From Levilactobacillus enshiensis (GTDB lineage Bacteria; Bacillota; Bacilli; Lactobacillales; Lactobacillaceae), in NCBI RefSeq assembly GCF_007115095.1, contig NZ_SULH01000001.1:471982-535981 (forward strand): a stretch of DNA of 64,000 nt, read 5' to 3'. The notes under the pieces were generated by a model that saw nothing but the letters and a program-made list of their open reading frames with translations, had not been told where the DNA came from and did no database searches. A program made the position numbers and the translations under genes. How positions within the stretch are numbered: position 1 is the first letter of the stretch; each line of letters opens with the position of its first letter. Shown one piece after another: positions 49,477 through 58,441 of the stretch.

Positions 49477-49598
49477 ACTTTTGAAGCGTAATGGCGCGTT
49501 GAATCCGACCGCAGGACTTGAAATGTGCTAAGGTCGGATATGAATTTGAAGTGGCGAAAGACGATGCCTTGCGGGGATGACCAGGATGGAGTGCTGAA

Positions 49599-50441
49599 AT
49601 GAAAATTTTGATAACGGGCGCCAATGGCCAGCTGGGAACGGAGCTCTGTCGGTTGCTAGATGAACGGGGCGTCACCTATCTAGCAACGGGAAGCGCGCAG
49701 CTAGATATCACGGATCAGGAGCAGGTCGACCGCTTCTTTGAACGGAAACAGCCAACGGTCGTCTACGATTGCGCGGCCTTCACGGCGGTCGACGCGGCGG
49801 AGGAAGAACCGGGGCGGACGCGCAATCAGGCGGTCAACGTGGCGGGGACGCAGAACCTTGCGACTGCGGCTGAAAGGGTCGGCGCCACGCTGGTGTATGT
49901 CAGCACGGATTACGTGTTCGATGGGACCAACCAGGCCGAGTATTTGGAAAGTGATCCGCCGAACCCACGGAATGCGTACGGTCGGGCTAAATTGGCGGGG
50001 GAGCGCGCGGTGCAGGCGACCCTGTCTAAGGCCTACGTTGTCCGAACGTCCTGGGTGTTTGGGGCGTACGGCAAGAACTTCGTGGCGACGATGCAGAATT
50101 TGGCCAAGACACACCGGGAGCTAGCGGTGGTGGCTGATCAGGTCGGGCGACCGACTTGGACCCGCACGTTGGCCGAGTTTATGGTGTACTGCGTGAATGA
50201 AAACGTGGCTTATGGATTGTATCAGTTATCTAATGAAGGAAGCTGTTCTTGGTACACGTTTGCCTGTGAAATTTTGCGGGACCAAGACGTGAAGATCAAC
50301 GCGATTGCGTCGACTCAGTTTCCGCAGAAGGCGTACCGACCGCGGCATACGGTGATGAGTCTAGAAAAGGCCGCAGCCACTGGTTTTCAGAACATATCGT
50401 GGCAGGCGGCACTACAGGCATATCAGGAGCAGACCAAATAG
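49599..50441 (+). CDS. rmlD: dTDP-4-dehydrorhamnose reductase
   Basis: Final step of dTDP-L-rhamnose synthesis. The 280-residue reductase starts MKILITGANGQLGTELCRLL (GxxGxxG motif), with STDYVFDG and YGRAKLAGE containing the catalytic Tyr and Lys. It lies 122 bases after rmlB and 42 before LCP2, the last gene of the presumed EPS1 transcript. Confidence 0.95.
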   Translation: MKILITGANGQLGTELCRLLDERGVTYLATGSAQLDITDQEQVDRFFERKQPTVVYDCAAFTAVDAAEEEPGRTRNQAVNVAGTQNLATAAERVGATLVYVSTDYVFDGTNQAEYLESDPPNPRNAYGRAKLAGERAVQATLSKAYVVRTSWVFGAYGKNFVATMQNLAKTHRELAVVADQVGRPTWTRTLAEFMVYCVNENVAYGLYQLSNEGSCSWYTFACEILRDQDVKINAIASTQFPQKAYRPRHTVMSLEKAAATGFQNISWQAALQAYQEQTK

Positions 50442-50483
50442 GAAGCCCAATACTGTGGGGAGTATGAAAGGTGGAGCGGTAAT

Positions 50484-51464
50484 ATGCAACATGGAAAAAA
50501 GACGCATCGGGTGCGTAATATTATTCTCATTGTAATCCTGCTGTTGTTGGTGGGGACAGGTGCCTATGGCATGAGTCGCTATCAGAGTATTAAGGGGTCG
50601 GTGGATAAGACCTTTAAGTCGGCAGGAATTACCAAGGAACGCGACGTGAATGGGCAATTGAATGGCAAAAAGCCCGTCTCCATCCTGTTGTTGGGGACGG
50701 ACACGGGGGAGTTCGGTCGGAGTTATAAGGGCCGGACGGACAGTATGATGATTGTGACCGTCAATCCCAGCACGAATAAGACGACAATGACCAGTATTCC
50801 ACGGGATACGGCGGTCAGCATTCCGGGATTTACGGACGTGGCACCGTCGAAGATCAATGCGGCCTATGATTGGGGACAGGCGGCAACGACCATTACGACT
50901 GTGCAGAAGATGTTGAACGTGCCGATTGACTTCTATGCGTTGATCAACATGGGCGGCATGGAAAAGGTCATCAATAAGATTGGCGGTGTCGACGTGACGC
51001 CATCGCTGAGTTTTACGTACGAGGGCTACACGTTCAAGAAGGGCGTGCAGATGCACATGAATGGTAGTCGGGCGCTGGCGTACTCGCGGATGCGGTATGA
51101 GGACCCGCTGGGTGACTATGGCCGACAAACGCGTCAACGGCAGGTCCTGCTGGCATTGCTCAAGCAAAGTGGGTCGATTTCGACCTTGTTGAACCAGGAC
51201 TTCATCAGTTCGCTGTCGAGTCAGGTGCAGACGGACTTAACCTTTAATGACTTGACCTCGCTGGTAAAGAACTACCGCAAGGCGACAGGGGCCATCCAAC
51301 AGACCCACCTGCAAGGAACGGGTAAGATGATCGGTGGTCAGAGCATGGAGGTTATGAATAAAGGCGAGTTGCAGCGGGTTACCGACTTTGTGCGGGATGG
51401 ACTGGCGTTGCCGCATAAGGAGACTGGGACGATTGCGTTGCCGTCGGCGTTTGGTGAGAAGTGA
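50484..51464 (+). CDS. LytR-CpsA-Psr (LCP) family wall polymer ligase, copy 2
   Basis: Second LCP paralogue, 326 residues, with N-terminal membrane segment (about 10-29) and the LCP domain with GTDT, KGRTDSMMIVTVNP, SIPRDT, and DYGRQTRQR. It lacks the Ser/Asn-rich tail of copies 1 and 3. It is closest to copy 3 by eye (shared VSIPGF, DVAPSKINAAY, VGGVDVTP-like stretches). GAAAGGTGG (50467-50475) precedes the ATG. No promoter was seen in the 42-base gap, so it probably closes the EPS1 operon. Confidence 0.9.
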   Translation: MQHGKKTHRVRNIILIVILLLLVGTGAYGMSRYQSIKGSVDKTFKSAGITKERDVNGQLNGKKPVSILLLGTDTGEFGRSYKGRTDSMMIVTVNPSTNKTTMTSIPRDTAVSIPGFTDVAPSKINAAYDWGQAATTITTVQKMLNVPIDFYALINMGGMEKVINKIGGVDVTPSLSFTYEGYTFKKGVQMHMNGSRALAYSRMRYEDPLGDYGRQTRQRQVLLALLKQSGSISTLLNQDFISSLSSQVQTDLTFNDLTSLVKNYRKATGAIQQTHLQGTGKMIGGQSMEVMNKGELQRVTDFVRDGLALPHKETGTIALPSAFGEK

Positions 51465-51553
51465 TGGGTAAGTCTGATAATACAATTAGCAAGCACTAAG
51501 TTAATTTAAGGAAAATAGTACAGGAGCTGTGACATAATTAACTCTTGTAGTTA

Positions 51554-51592
51554 AAAAGGATACGAAGCCGGATCTTGGCCTCGTATCCTTTT
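51554..51592 (+). terminator. Strong terminator ending EPS1-LCP2
   Basis: AAAAGGATACGA (51554-51565) pairs perfectly with TCGTATCCTTTT (51581-51592), with an inner GCC/GGC pairing. The T tract is part of the stem, so it may act in both directions. Confidence 0.88.
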
Positions 51593-51996
51593 AGGGATGC
51601 CCTTAGACTTAATGTACACGAAATAGTAAAGCTTCCGCTGAGTGGGCGGATATACTCTCAAAACCTCCATATGAATTAGAATTTAGGTGTCGAAGTCAAC
51701 ATCGCTAAATCGAAAGGGGACTGTTTAGATGGCGAATAAACGCAACAGTTTTAGGCACACAAAGTAGCTAATTCAAGTACCATATTGAACACGCTCTATA
51801 AAGGATGATCTGTAATCAGTATCGATGTAAGTTACAAGAAAATATTACGCTTCTGTGTCAATACAAATGAGTGAATTCTTTTGAAGACCACATGACGCCA
51901 TACTATGTTCAGCTATTGGTAAGTATTCCGCCAAAGATGAGCGTTTCAATTCTTTTGCAACGGGTGATTTTTATTACTACATATTTTGATTACAAA

Positions 51997-52025
51997 TTTG
52001 GAATTTAAAAATCTAGTCCTACAAT
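51997..52025 (+). promoter_or_regulatory. LCP1-type promoter copy before EPS2
   Basis: TTTGGA (51997-52002), 17-base spacer, TACAAT (52020-52025). TCCTACAATGGTCAAG is identical to the LCP1 promoter region except for one base in the -10. Confidence 0.4.
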
Positions 52026-52054
52026 GGTCAAGACTATAGAGCGTAATGGAAAAA

Positions 52055-52098
52055 GTAATGATATTGTCTTAATCAAATATATTAAGCTATAGTATAAT
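52055..52098 (+). promoter_or_regulatory. EPS2 promoter block
   Basis: GTAA-N7-GTCTTAAT-N10-AAGCTATAGTATAAT, with TATAAT at 52093-52098. Same elements and spacing as the EPS1 block at 33238-33281. Confidence 0.65.
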
Positions 52099-52114
52099 AT
52101 TAAGAGGAATGATG

Positions 52115-52216
52115 ATGTTGGACCGTTATTTTAGATGTAGAAAAAAGATATTATTGCGGTTAACTAAATTTGGTGCTATGCTTTTAGCTGATTGTTTTAA
52201 AAAAGTTAGAAAATGA
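52115..52216 (+). CDS. Possible leader peptide or small cationic peptide (33 residues)
   Basis: ATG at 52115 (with two more in-frame ATGs just before it) opens 33 codons, MLDRYFRCRKKILLRLTKFG and on, ending KKVRK. It is strongly basic and amphipathic. GAGGA at 52104-52108 lies six bases upstream, but the start of transcription predicted from TATAAT (52093-52098) is at about the same place, so the ribosome-binding site may be incomplete. Could be a chance ORF. Confidence 0.3.
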   Translation: MLDRYFRCRKKILLRLTKFGAMLLADCFKKVRK

Positions 52217-52267
52217 TAAAACATTGGTTGTTGGTAAATTTACCTTACAACTACATTGGAGGAAAAA

Positions 52268-53053
52268 ATGGATTCAGGACAAACAGTTAACGTAATGCGA
52301 ATTTTCGGCATTATGCGGAAACATGTGAAGTTGATTTGGGGAACTACGCTTGTCATTTTTTTGATAGCAGTCTTTGCAACCTTTTTTGTAATGACGCCGA
52401 AGTATGAAGCTACTGCTGAAATTCTGGTTAATCGGAAGCTTAACGCGGCAACGCAAGGAGCTCAATTTCAACAAGTTCAGGCTGACGTACAAATGATTAG
52501 TACATACAAGGATATTATTAATAGTCCCACAGTTTTAGATGAAGTTAGCAAGACGGTTAGAGACTACCCAGGCTATCCAGGTTCCGTTGATGGGTTGAAA
52601 AACTCAATTTCAATTGATAGTCAAACAAACTCTCAGGTATTTTCTATAACTGTGAAATCAACTGATGCGAAAACGGCTGCAGTTATTGTGAATCAAACCG
52701 CTAAGACGTTTAAGAAAAAAGTTGTAAAGATGATGAGTGTTAACAACGTTTCGATTGTTTCTAAAGCGACTCCTAATTATTCATCTGTTAGTCCTAGAAA
52801 AGGTTTAAATTTGTTAATCGGTATTGTTACAGGACTGTTATTGGGAATTGTATTTGCCTTTTTACGTGAGGTTACTGATCGAACAGTTACTTCAGAAGAC
52901 TTCTTAACTGACGAACTAGGGCTAAATAGTTTAGGTGTTATAAGTGAAATTGATGAGAAGGAAATAAAAAAGCATATTCATCGGCATCAATCCCGTGGAG
53001 ATGTAGAGGTAGTTAAAAATAAGATGGCACCGCGTCGTAAGAGAAGGGTGTAG
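52268..53053 (+). CDS. EPS chain-length regulator (Wzz/CpsC family)
   Basis: Membrane co-polymerase and kinase adaptor of EPS2. The 261-residue protein has a membrane segment at about 25-45, the Wzz motif PKYEATAEILVNRKL, an extracellular part, a second membrane segment near 178-198 preceded by PNYSSVSPRKGLN, and a cytoplasmic tail that should activate the BY-kinase. ATG at 52268 follows GGAGG (52258-52262); an in-frame TTG at 52256 overlaps it. First main gene of EPS2. Confidence 0.9.
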   Translation: MDSGQTVNVMRIFGIMRKHVKLIWGTTLVIFLIAVFATFFVMTPKYEATAEILVNRKLNAATQGAQFQQVQADVQMISTYKDIINSPTVLDEVSKTVRDYPGYPGSVDGLKNSISIDSQTNSQVFSITVKSTDAKTAAVIVNQTAKTFKKKVVKMMSVNNVSIVSKATPNYSSVSPRKGLNLLIGIVTGLLLGIVFAFLREVTDRTVTSEDFLTDELGLNSLGVISEIDEKEIKKHIHRHQSRGDVEVVKNKMAPRRKRRV

Positions 53054-53060
53054 AGAAGTA

Positions 53061-53813
53061 ATGTTTAAACGAAAAAACAAGAAATTGGATGATAATAGTT
53101 TGAAATATGGGGTAGGATTAGTAGCATATTCTGACCCGTCAGGAATGATTTCGGAGCAGTTTAAAACTGTTCGAACAAACATTCAATTTTCATCTGTCGA
53201 TAAATCTTTAGAATCAATTTTATTTACTTCTTCAGAACCATCTGAAGGTAAATCAACGGTAAGCAATAATATGGCGGTCACTTGGGCAGACCAAGGAACA
53301 AAGGTTATTTTGGTTGATGCTGATTTGAGACGTCCGACAGTACATCGAACTTTTGATGTTAGCAATCGTTTGGGCTTGACTAACTATCTTTCGGGGAATG
53401 CCACGTTGGAAGAAGTAATTCAACCGACAATGATTAAAAATCTTTCTGTAATTACGAGTGGCCCTATTCCACCTAATCCTTCTGAGCTTTTAGGGAGTGA
53501 AAGAACAATTACTATGATGAGTGAACTAGTAGCTCAATCTGATTTATTGATTTTGGATGCCCCACCTGTAAATACAGTTACCGATGCACAGCTATTAGCT
53601 GCACGAGTCGACGGGACAGTGTTGGTTGTGCCACAAGGTATTGCGGATAAGGCTGGTGTGCGACATGCAAAACAATTATTGGAGACAGTTCATGCCAATA
53701 TATTGGGCGCAGTAATGAATCGTGTAACGGCTGAAAAATCAGAAGGTTACTATGGTGGTAGTTATTATGGTGGATCATATGCTGGATATTATGGAACGGA
53801 TGATAAAAAATGA
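53061..53813 (+). CDS. Bacterial tyrosine kinase (BY-kinase) of EPS2
   Basis: CpsD/EpsB-type autophosphorylating tyrosine kinase that works with the chain-length protein. The 250 residues include Walker A at 58-66 (SSEPSEGKS), Walker A' VILVDADLRRPT, Walker B LLILDAPP, and a C-terminal tyrosine cluster (YYGGSYYGGSYAGYYG), the phosphorylation site. It lies seven bases after the chain-length gene and overlaps the phosphatase gene by four. Confidence 0.95.
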   Translation: MFKRKNKKLDDNSLKYGVGLVAYSDPSGMISEQFKTVRTNIQFSSVDKSLESILFTSSEPSEGKSTVSNNMAVTWADQGTKVILVDADLRRPTVHRTFDVSNRLGLTNYLSGNATLEEVIQPTMIKNLSVITSGPIPPNPSELLGSERTITMMSELVAQSDLLILDAPPVNTVTDAQLLAARVDGTVLVVPQGIADKAGVRHAKQLLETVHANILGAVMNRVTAEKSEGYYGGSYYGGSYAGYYGTDDKK

Positions 53814-54592
53814 GTTTAATTGATTTGCATTGTCATATCTTACCGGGCGTGGACGATGGTGCTAAAGATTTACCGATGGCCCTTGAAATGGCAAAAGCAG
53901 CGGTTGAGCAAGGAATTTCTAACATTTTATTAACACCGCATCATATGGATGGAGATTATACCAACCATAAAGATGATGTTTTGAAAAAAACTGAGGTATT
54001 TCAGCAAGAAATTGTTAATGCAGGTATTCCTTTAAAAGTTTTTCCGGGGCAAGAAGTCCATCTGACAGGCGAATTATTACAAGCAATAGATGATGATGAT
54101 ATATTATTTATGGACGAAGGCGGTAAGTATTTGTTACTTGAACTTCCCCATAGTGGAGTTCCCGAATACACTGAAGAAATGCTTTTTGAGTTAATGGCAA
54201 GAGGAATTACACCAGTAATTGCTCATCCTGAGCGAAATCATGGATTTCAAAAAGAGCCCGATAAGATATTTGATTTTATTGAGATGGGATGTTTAACACA
54301 GTTGACAAGCAGTAGTTATCTTGGTGTTTTCGGAAAAAAAGTCGAAACGTTAACTGACAAGCTCATACGTGCGAACTTAGGATTTGTATTTTCTTCGGAT
54401 GCTCACAACTTTGAAGGACGGCGTTTTTTAATGAATGATGCCTTCAAGAAGTTAAAAAAACATGAAGGAACTCGCAAAGCAGAGTTATTTAATAGTAATG
54501 CTCGTTCAATAATTAACGGTGAAGAAGTTCCAGTACCAGAAATTACGCGAGTGTCCGACGTTAAGAATAGAAGAAGGTTTTGGGTGTTTTAG
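53810..54592 (+). CDS. PHP-type protein-tyrosine phosphatase (CpsB/EpsC-like)
   Basis: Manganese-dependent phosphatase that reverses the BY-kinase. The 260-residue PHP domain shows the metal ligands: DLHCHILPGVDDG at residues 5-17, TPHHMDGDY, GQEVHL, AHPERN, and SSDAHN. It overlaps the kinase gene by four bases (ATGA) and abuts the priming transferase with no gap, so the module is translated as a chain. Confidence 0.95.
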   Translation: MSLIDLHCHILPGVDDGAKDLPMALEMAKAAVEQGISNILLTPHHMDGDYTNHKDDVLKKTEVFQQEIVNAGIPLKVFPGQEVHLTGELLQAIDDDDILFMDEGGKYLLLELPHSGVPEYTEEMLFELMARGITPVIAHPERNHGFQKEPDKIFDFIEMGCLTQLTSSSYLGVFGKKVETLTDKLIRANLGFVFSSDAHNFEGRRFLMNDAFKKLKKHEGTRKAELFNSNARSIINGEEVPVPEITRVSDVKNRRRFWVF

Positions 54593-55261
54593 ATGGAATA
54601 TAGTGAGAGCAAGCCTAAATTAATAGCAATTGACATGGAGCATGAACAAAAACGTTATGTTTATCGTTTCTTTAAGCGTTTTTTTGATATTTTGGCAAGT
54701 TTGGCAGGATTAATTTTATTGATGCCTTTGTTTTTGATCGTTGCTATTGCAATTAAACTTGAAGATCCTAAAGGACCGATTTTTTATTCCCAAACGCGGT
54801 TGGGGAAAAATCAGGCTCCTTTTAAGATGTATAAATTTCGATCCATGGTAGTCGATGCAGATCGTTTGTTAAAAAAACTTTTAAAACAAAGTGATGTCAA
54901 CGGGGCAATGTTTAAGATGAAAAACGATCCTAGAGTTACAAAAGTTGGATTATTTATTCGAAAATATAGCATTGATGAACTACCACAGCTTCTAAATGTT
55001 TTAATGGGACAAATGAGTTTAGTGGGACCCCGACCACCTTTGTCTCGAGAGGTAGCTCAATACACAGATTATGATAAGCAACGATTGATTGTAAAGCCTG
55101 GTTGTACAGGGTTGTGGCAAGCTACGAAGCGTAACAGTGTTGGTTTTGATGAGATGGTACAGTTAGACTTACGATATATACGTCAAAGAGGAATTCTTTT
55201 TGACTTGTATATTATTTTCCGTACGATTATTGTTTTTGTTAGACCTAATGGTGCTTATTAA
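54593..55261 (+). CDS. Undecaprenyl-phosphate sugar-1-phosphate transferase (EPS2 priming enzyme)
   Basis: Second priming enzyme in the window, 222 residues. The domain plan equals that of the EPS1 enzyme at 34669: hydrophobic segment ILASLAGLILLMPLFLIVAIA, then FKMYKFRSMVVDAD, YSIDELPQLLNVLMGQMSLVGPRPP (parts) and PGCTGLWQATKRN. The EPS1 ISGRN segment reads ATKRN here, so acceptor or donor details may differ. It starts at the first codon after the phosphatase stop. Confidence 0.92.
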   Translation: MEYSESKPKLIAIDMEHEQKRYVYRFFKRFFDILASLAGLILLMPLFLIVAIAIKLEDPKGPIFYSQTRLGKNQAPFKMYKFRSMVVDADRLLKKLLKQSDVNGAMFKMKNDPRVTKVGLFIRKYSIDELPQLLNVLMGQMSLVGPRPPLSREVAQYTDYDKQRLIVKPGCTGLWQATKRNSVGFDEMVQLDLRYIRQRGILFDLYIIFRTIIVFVRPNGAY

Positions 55262-55270
55262 GGAGAATTT

Positions 55271-56362
55271 ATGATAATTTTACATTTTGCCGAATATGCA
55301 TCTGGAGGAGTTGCAACATATTTAAAAGGACTTATAGTAGCACAAAATAATTCCAGTGATGTGGACAAAATTTATCTCTATGTTAGTGAAAAAAATACAG
55401 ATGTTGAGCTTCTTCACTTGAAGTTGAATAAATTGATTGTTGTTCCCTACAAATATAGCAGATCCCTGGTAGGACTTTGGAAGCTTTTGTCCTTGTCAAA
55501 AGAAGTTAAAAAATTACATCCGGATGTTATTCATATTCATAGTAGTTTTGCTGGAATAATTAGAGTCAATTTTCTTTTCTCTAGGTTCAAAAAAAATGTT
55601 GTCTATTGCGCACATGGTTGGGCATTTAATAGGGATATCAGTTCTGCAAAAAAAATTTTTTTTAAACTAATAGAAAAATTTTTATCATATGGCTGCAATA
55701 AAATTATTAATATTTCGAGGTTTGAAAGAGAAACCGCTCGGTTTATACCGTCCTATAAGATGATTACAATATATAATTCTTTGCCCAAAAAGAAAATAGA
55801 TAGGACATCAAATAAAGTATCAAATAAGGCACGTTCTGGAATGGAGTTATTGTTTATCGGTAGATTGGATCGGCAAAAGGGAATCGATTTGCTGGTTGAA
55901 TCAATTAAAAAGATAAATGATGATGGTTTTTTTGATTTGAAAATTATAGGTGATAGTGTTGTTAATCCAATTATCACCAAAGAAAATTCTAAAAACATTC
56001 ATTTTTTGGGATGGAAAAATGAATGTTCGGTTACAAAGGCTTTAGTTAATGCAGATGCTTTAGTAATTCCTTCTAGATGGGAAGGCTTTGGTCTGGTGGC
56101 ATTAGAGGCTATGCGTGCTGATTGTTTAGTTATAGCCAGTGATGCAGGTGCTTTACCTGAAATTGTTGTTGATGGTAAGACTGGAGTTATTTTTAAATCA
56201 CAGTCTGTTAATTCATTGGAAAGTACATTATTAAAAGTAAAAGAAATGTCTTCCAGTGAGCAAGTCTCATTAGAAAAGGCAGCTGCTATGAGATTCAAAA
56301 GCGTATTTGATTATTCAAAAATGTTTAAGCAGGTTATGAACGTTTATCAAGGATTAAATTAA
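55271..56362 (+). CDS. GT4 family glycosyltransferase (EPS2)
   Basis: A 363-residue GT-B enzyme beginning MIILHFAEYASGGVATYLKG, with LLFIGRLDRQKGIDLLVE and the donor-site ALVIPSRWEGFGLVALEAM. It follows the priming transferase by nine bases with AAGGAG (55260-55265) before the ATG, so it probably adds the second sugar. AT-rich codon use, unlike EPS1 genes. Specificity unknown. Confidence 0.88.
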   Translation: MIILHFAEYASGGVATYLKGLIVAQNNSSDVDKIYLYVSEKNTDVELLHLKLNKLIVVPYKYSRSLVGLWKLLSLSKEVKKLHPDVIHIHSSFAGIIRVNFLFSRFKKNVVYCAHGWAFNRDISSAKKIFFKLIEKFLSYGCNKIINISRFERETARFIPSYKMITIYNSLPKKKIDRTSNKVSNKARSGMELLFIGRLDRQKGIDLLVESIKKINDDGFFDLKIIGDSVVNPIITKENSKNIHFLGWKNECSVTKALVNADALVIPSRWEGFGLVALEAMRADCLVIASDAGALPEIVVDGKTGVIFKSQSVNSLESTLLKVKEMSSSEQVSLEKAAAMRFKSVFDYSKMFKQVMNVYQGLN

Positions 56363-56398
56363 TTCAGTTGCTCATCTTTAGTTTTGAGAGGTTTTTTA

Positions 56399-57445
56399 AT
56401 GAAAATTAGCATTGTTACTCCCGTTTATAATGTACAAGATTATTTAGATCGATGCTTGAATTCAATGTTGTCACAATCTTATCGTAATCTGGAAATCATA
56501 TTGGTAGATGACGGTTCAACAGATCGGTCATTAGACATATGTAGAAGATTTGAAGCGAAAGACCCGAGAATTCGGTTGATTGTGCAAAAAAATTCAGGCG
56601 TTTCAAGTGCTAGAAATGCTGGACTCAAGGCTGTTACAGGGGATTATATATTCTTTTTAGATGCAGATGATTGGATTGAACGTGATTATATTCGACGGTG
56701 TGTGGATGCATTGATGTTACGTCGAGTAGATCTTTTATTTACTCCATACATTAGAGAATATAAAAGTAATCCAATTCATAATGACTTATTTAAGCAATGT
56801 GATATGAGTTTTGACAAAGCAAAGGTGAGTAATTTCTTACTAAGACGCTTCTTTGGTGAAATTGAACATGAATTAATGCATCCAGCTAAAACTGATGATT
56901 TCTCCGCTGTATGGGGGAAATTTTATCGAGCAGATATTTGTAAAAAGATAAGCTTCGTTGATACAAAAATTATCGGCAATGAAGATGCGTGGTTTAATAT
57001 CAATTTTATCAGTAATGCCAATTCAGCTAAGTACTTTGGAAGTGTATACTATCATTATTATAAAGAAAACAAAACATCGTTTATAACTGTATATGATGCG
57101 AATAAATTTGAAGGCTGGAAAAACTTATATAAGTTAATGGACGAGTATATACATGATAATGATCTAGGAAATGACTATAAACAGGCGTTAAATAATCGAA
57201 AGATAACTGACCTAATGGACTTAGCTAGAAATGTTGCCAGTTCCAACATGAGATGCCTGGTGAAGATTAAAAAAATGAAAATGATTCTCAATGATGAGAT
57301 GTACGATGAATCATTTAAAGCATTTGATTTTTCTTTTTTAAATTTGCCGTGGCGTTTCTTTTTTAAGTTGTGTCAGCACAAGCATTCGTTGGTAGTATTA
57401 ATAATTTTAAAGTTAGCTGAGCCTTTAAAAAAGATACTTAAATAA
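56399..57445 (+). CDS. GT2 family glycosyltransferase (EPS2)
   Basis: A 348-residue GT-A enzyme with KISIVTPVYNVQDYLDRCLNS, ILVDDGSTDRS and FLDADDWI (metal-binding DAD). ATG at 56399 lies seven bases after GAGAGG (56386-56391); the frame is open five codons earlier. The C-terminal half, with SSNMRCLVKIKKMK, is typical of EPS transferases that add hexoses, but specificity cannot be read. Confidence 0.88.
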   Translation: MKISIVTPVYNVQDYLDRCLNSMLSQSYRNLEIILVDDGSTDRSLDICRRFEAKDPRIRLIVQKNSGVSSARNAGLKAVTGDYIFFLDADDWIERDYIRRCVDALMLRRVDLLFTPYIREYKSNPIHNDLFKQCDMSFDKAKVSNFLLRRFFGEIEHELMHPAKTDDFSAVWGKFYRADICKKISFVDTKIIGNEDAWFNINFISNANSAKYFGSVYYHYYKENKTSFITVYDANKFEGWKNLYKLMDEYIHDNDLGNDYKQALNNRKITDLMDLARNVASSNMRCLVKIKKMKMILNDEMYDESFKAFDFSFLNLPWRFFFKLCQHKHSLVVLIILKLAEPLKKILK

Positions 57446-57458
57446 AGGAGCTTTAATT

Positions 57459-58412
57459 ATGAAAATGGCTTTCGTTATTCCATATTTTGGAAAATTCAAC
57501 AATTATTTCCAGCTGTTTCTTAACTCGTGTAAGCATAATTCGGATGTAGAATGGTTTATTTTTACGGATGATCGTGATAATTATGTTTATCCTGAGAATG
57601 TTAGGGTTGTTTATATGAGTTTTTCAGATATGCAAAGAAAATTTCAAGAAAAATTTGACTTTCCTTTATCACTAGACTATCCGTATAAACTCTGTGATTT
57701 TAAGCCATCTTATGGGTACGTATTTGAAGATTATTTAAAAGGGTACGATGCATGGGGATATTGTGACACGGATTTAATATGGGGAAATATTTCCAGATTT
57801 ATTACACCCAGTTTATTAAAAGAATATGACAAAATTGGTGATTTAGGACATTGTACATTGATTAAGAATACTTTTAAGAATAATCGGGCATTTATGTTAC
57901 CAATAAATGGTGACAGGGTATATAAAAGAGTCTTTAGTGTAAATCATAATAATTCATTTGATGAAGAGTATTCCAATAGTATTAATAATATCTTTGAAGA
58001 ACATAATTTGAAGATTTTTCCAATTTCAAAGTTCATAGCCAATATATATACGAAGTCTTCTAATTTTAAACTAACTTTTTTAGATAAAAATAGAAAATAT
58101 AAAATTGAGAAAAAAAGCAAAAATGTTTTTGTCTGGCATCAAGGTAGGTTGGTTAGGTTTGTTAAAACTGCTAGTAGCGTCGATAGTCAAGATTTTATGT
58201 ATATCCATATGCAGTCACGTAAAATGAAAGTTGAATTGGATAGTTTTGATCGGTATAAAATTATTCCAAATGTATTTGAAAAATTAGAGGTACAAGACGT
58301 TACAAGTAACACATTTCCAAAGTATAAATATTTCAACTTACATTATTTTCGATTACGTACACATAATTTAATCGATAAGACTGAAAAAAAGATTAAGTCA
58401 TATGGACTTTAA
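57459..58412 (+). CDS. DUF6625 glycosyltransferase-like protein
   Basis: A 317-residue protein matching the DUF6625 pattern: FVIPYFGKFNNYFQLFLNSC, WFIFTDDRDNY, PYKLCDFKPSYGYVFEDYL and GYDAWGYCDTDLIWGNI, in which DTD resembles the DxD metal motif of GT-A enzymes. The family is found in EPS and capsule clusters and is thought to be a glycosyltransferase; activity is not established to my knowledge. AAGGAG (57445-57450) precedes the ATG. Confidence 0.75.
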   Translation: MKMAFVIPYFGKFNNYFQLFLNSCKHNSDVEWFIFTDDRDNYVYPENVRVVYMSFSDMQRKFQEKFDFPLSLDYPYKLCDFKPSYGYVFEDYLKGYDAWGYCDTDLIWGNISRFITPSLLKEYDKIGDLGHCTLIKNTFKNNRAFMLPINGDRVYKRVFSVNHNNSFDEEYSNSINNIFEEHNLKIFPISKFIANIYTKSSNFKLTFLDKNRKYKIEKKSKNVFVWHQGRLVRFVKTASSVDSQDFMYIHMQSRKMKVELDSFDRYKIIPNVFEKLEVQDVTSNTFPKYKYFNLHYFRLRTHNLIDKTEKKIKSYGL

Positions 58413-58441
58413 AACATATTGGAAGGCGTGTTGAGAACATT

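Larger units (their letters stand above)
51593..52256 (+). other. Long AT-rich gap between the EPS modules
   Basis: About 660 bases without a supported long ORF. It marks the shift from core-like to AT-rich composition. It holds a copy of the LCP1-type promoter sequence (52017-52032), the EPS2 promoter block (52055-52098), a short ORF at 52115-52216 and a GGTAAATTTACC palindrome near 52232. The first 400 bases show nothing I can name and may be remnant DNA. Confidence 0.5.
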
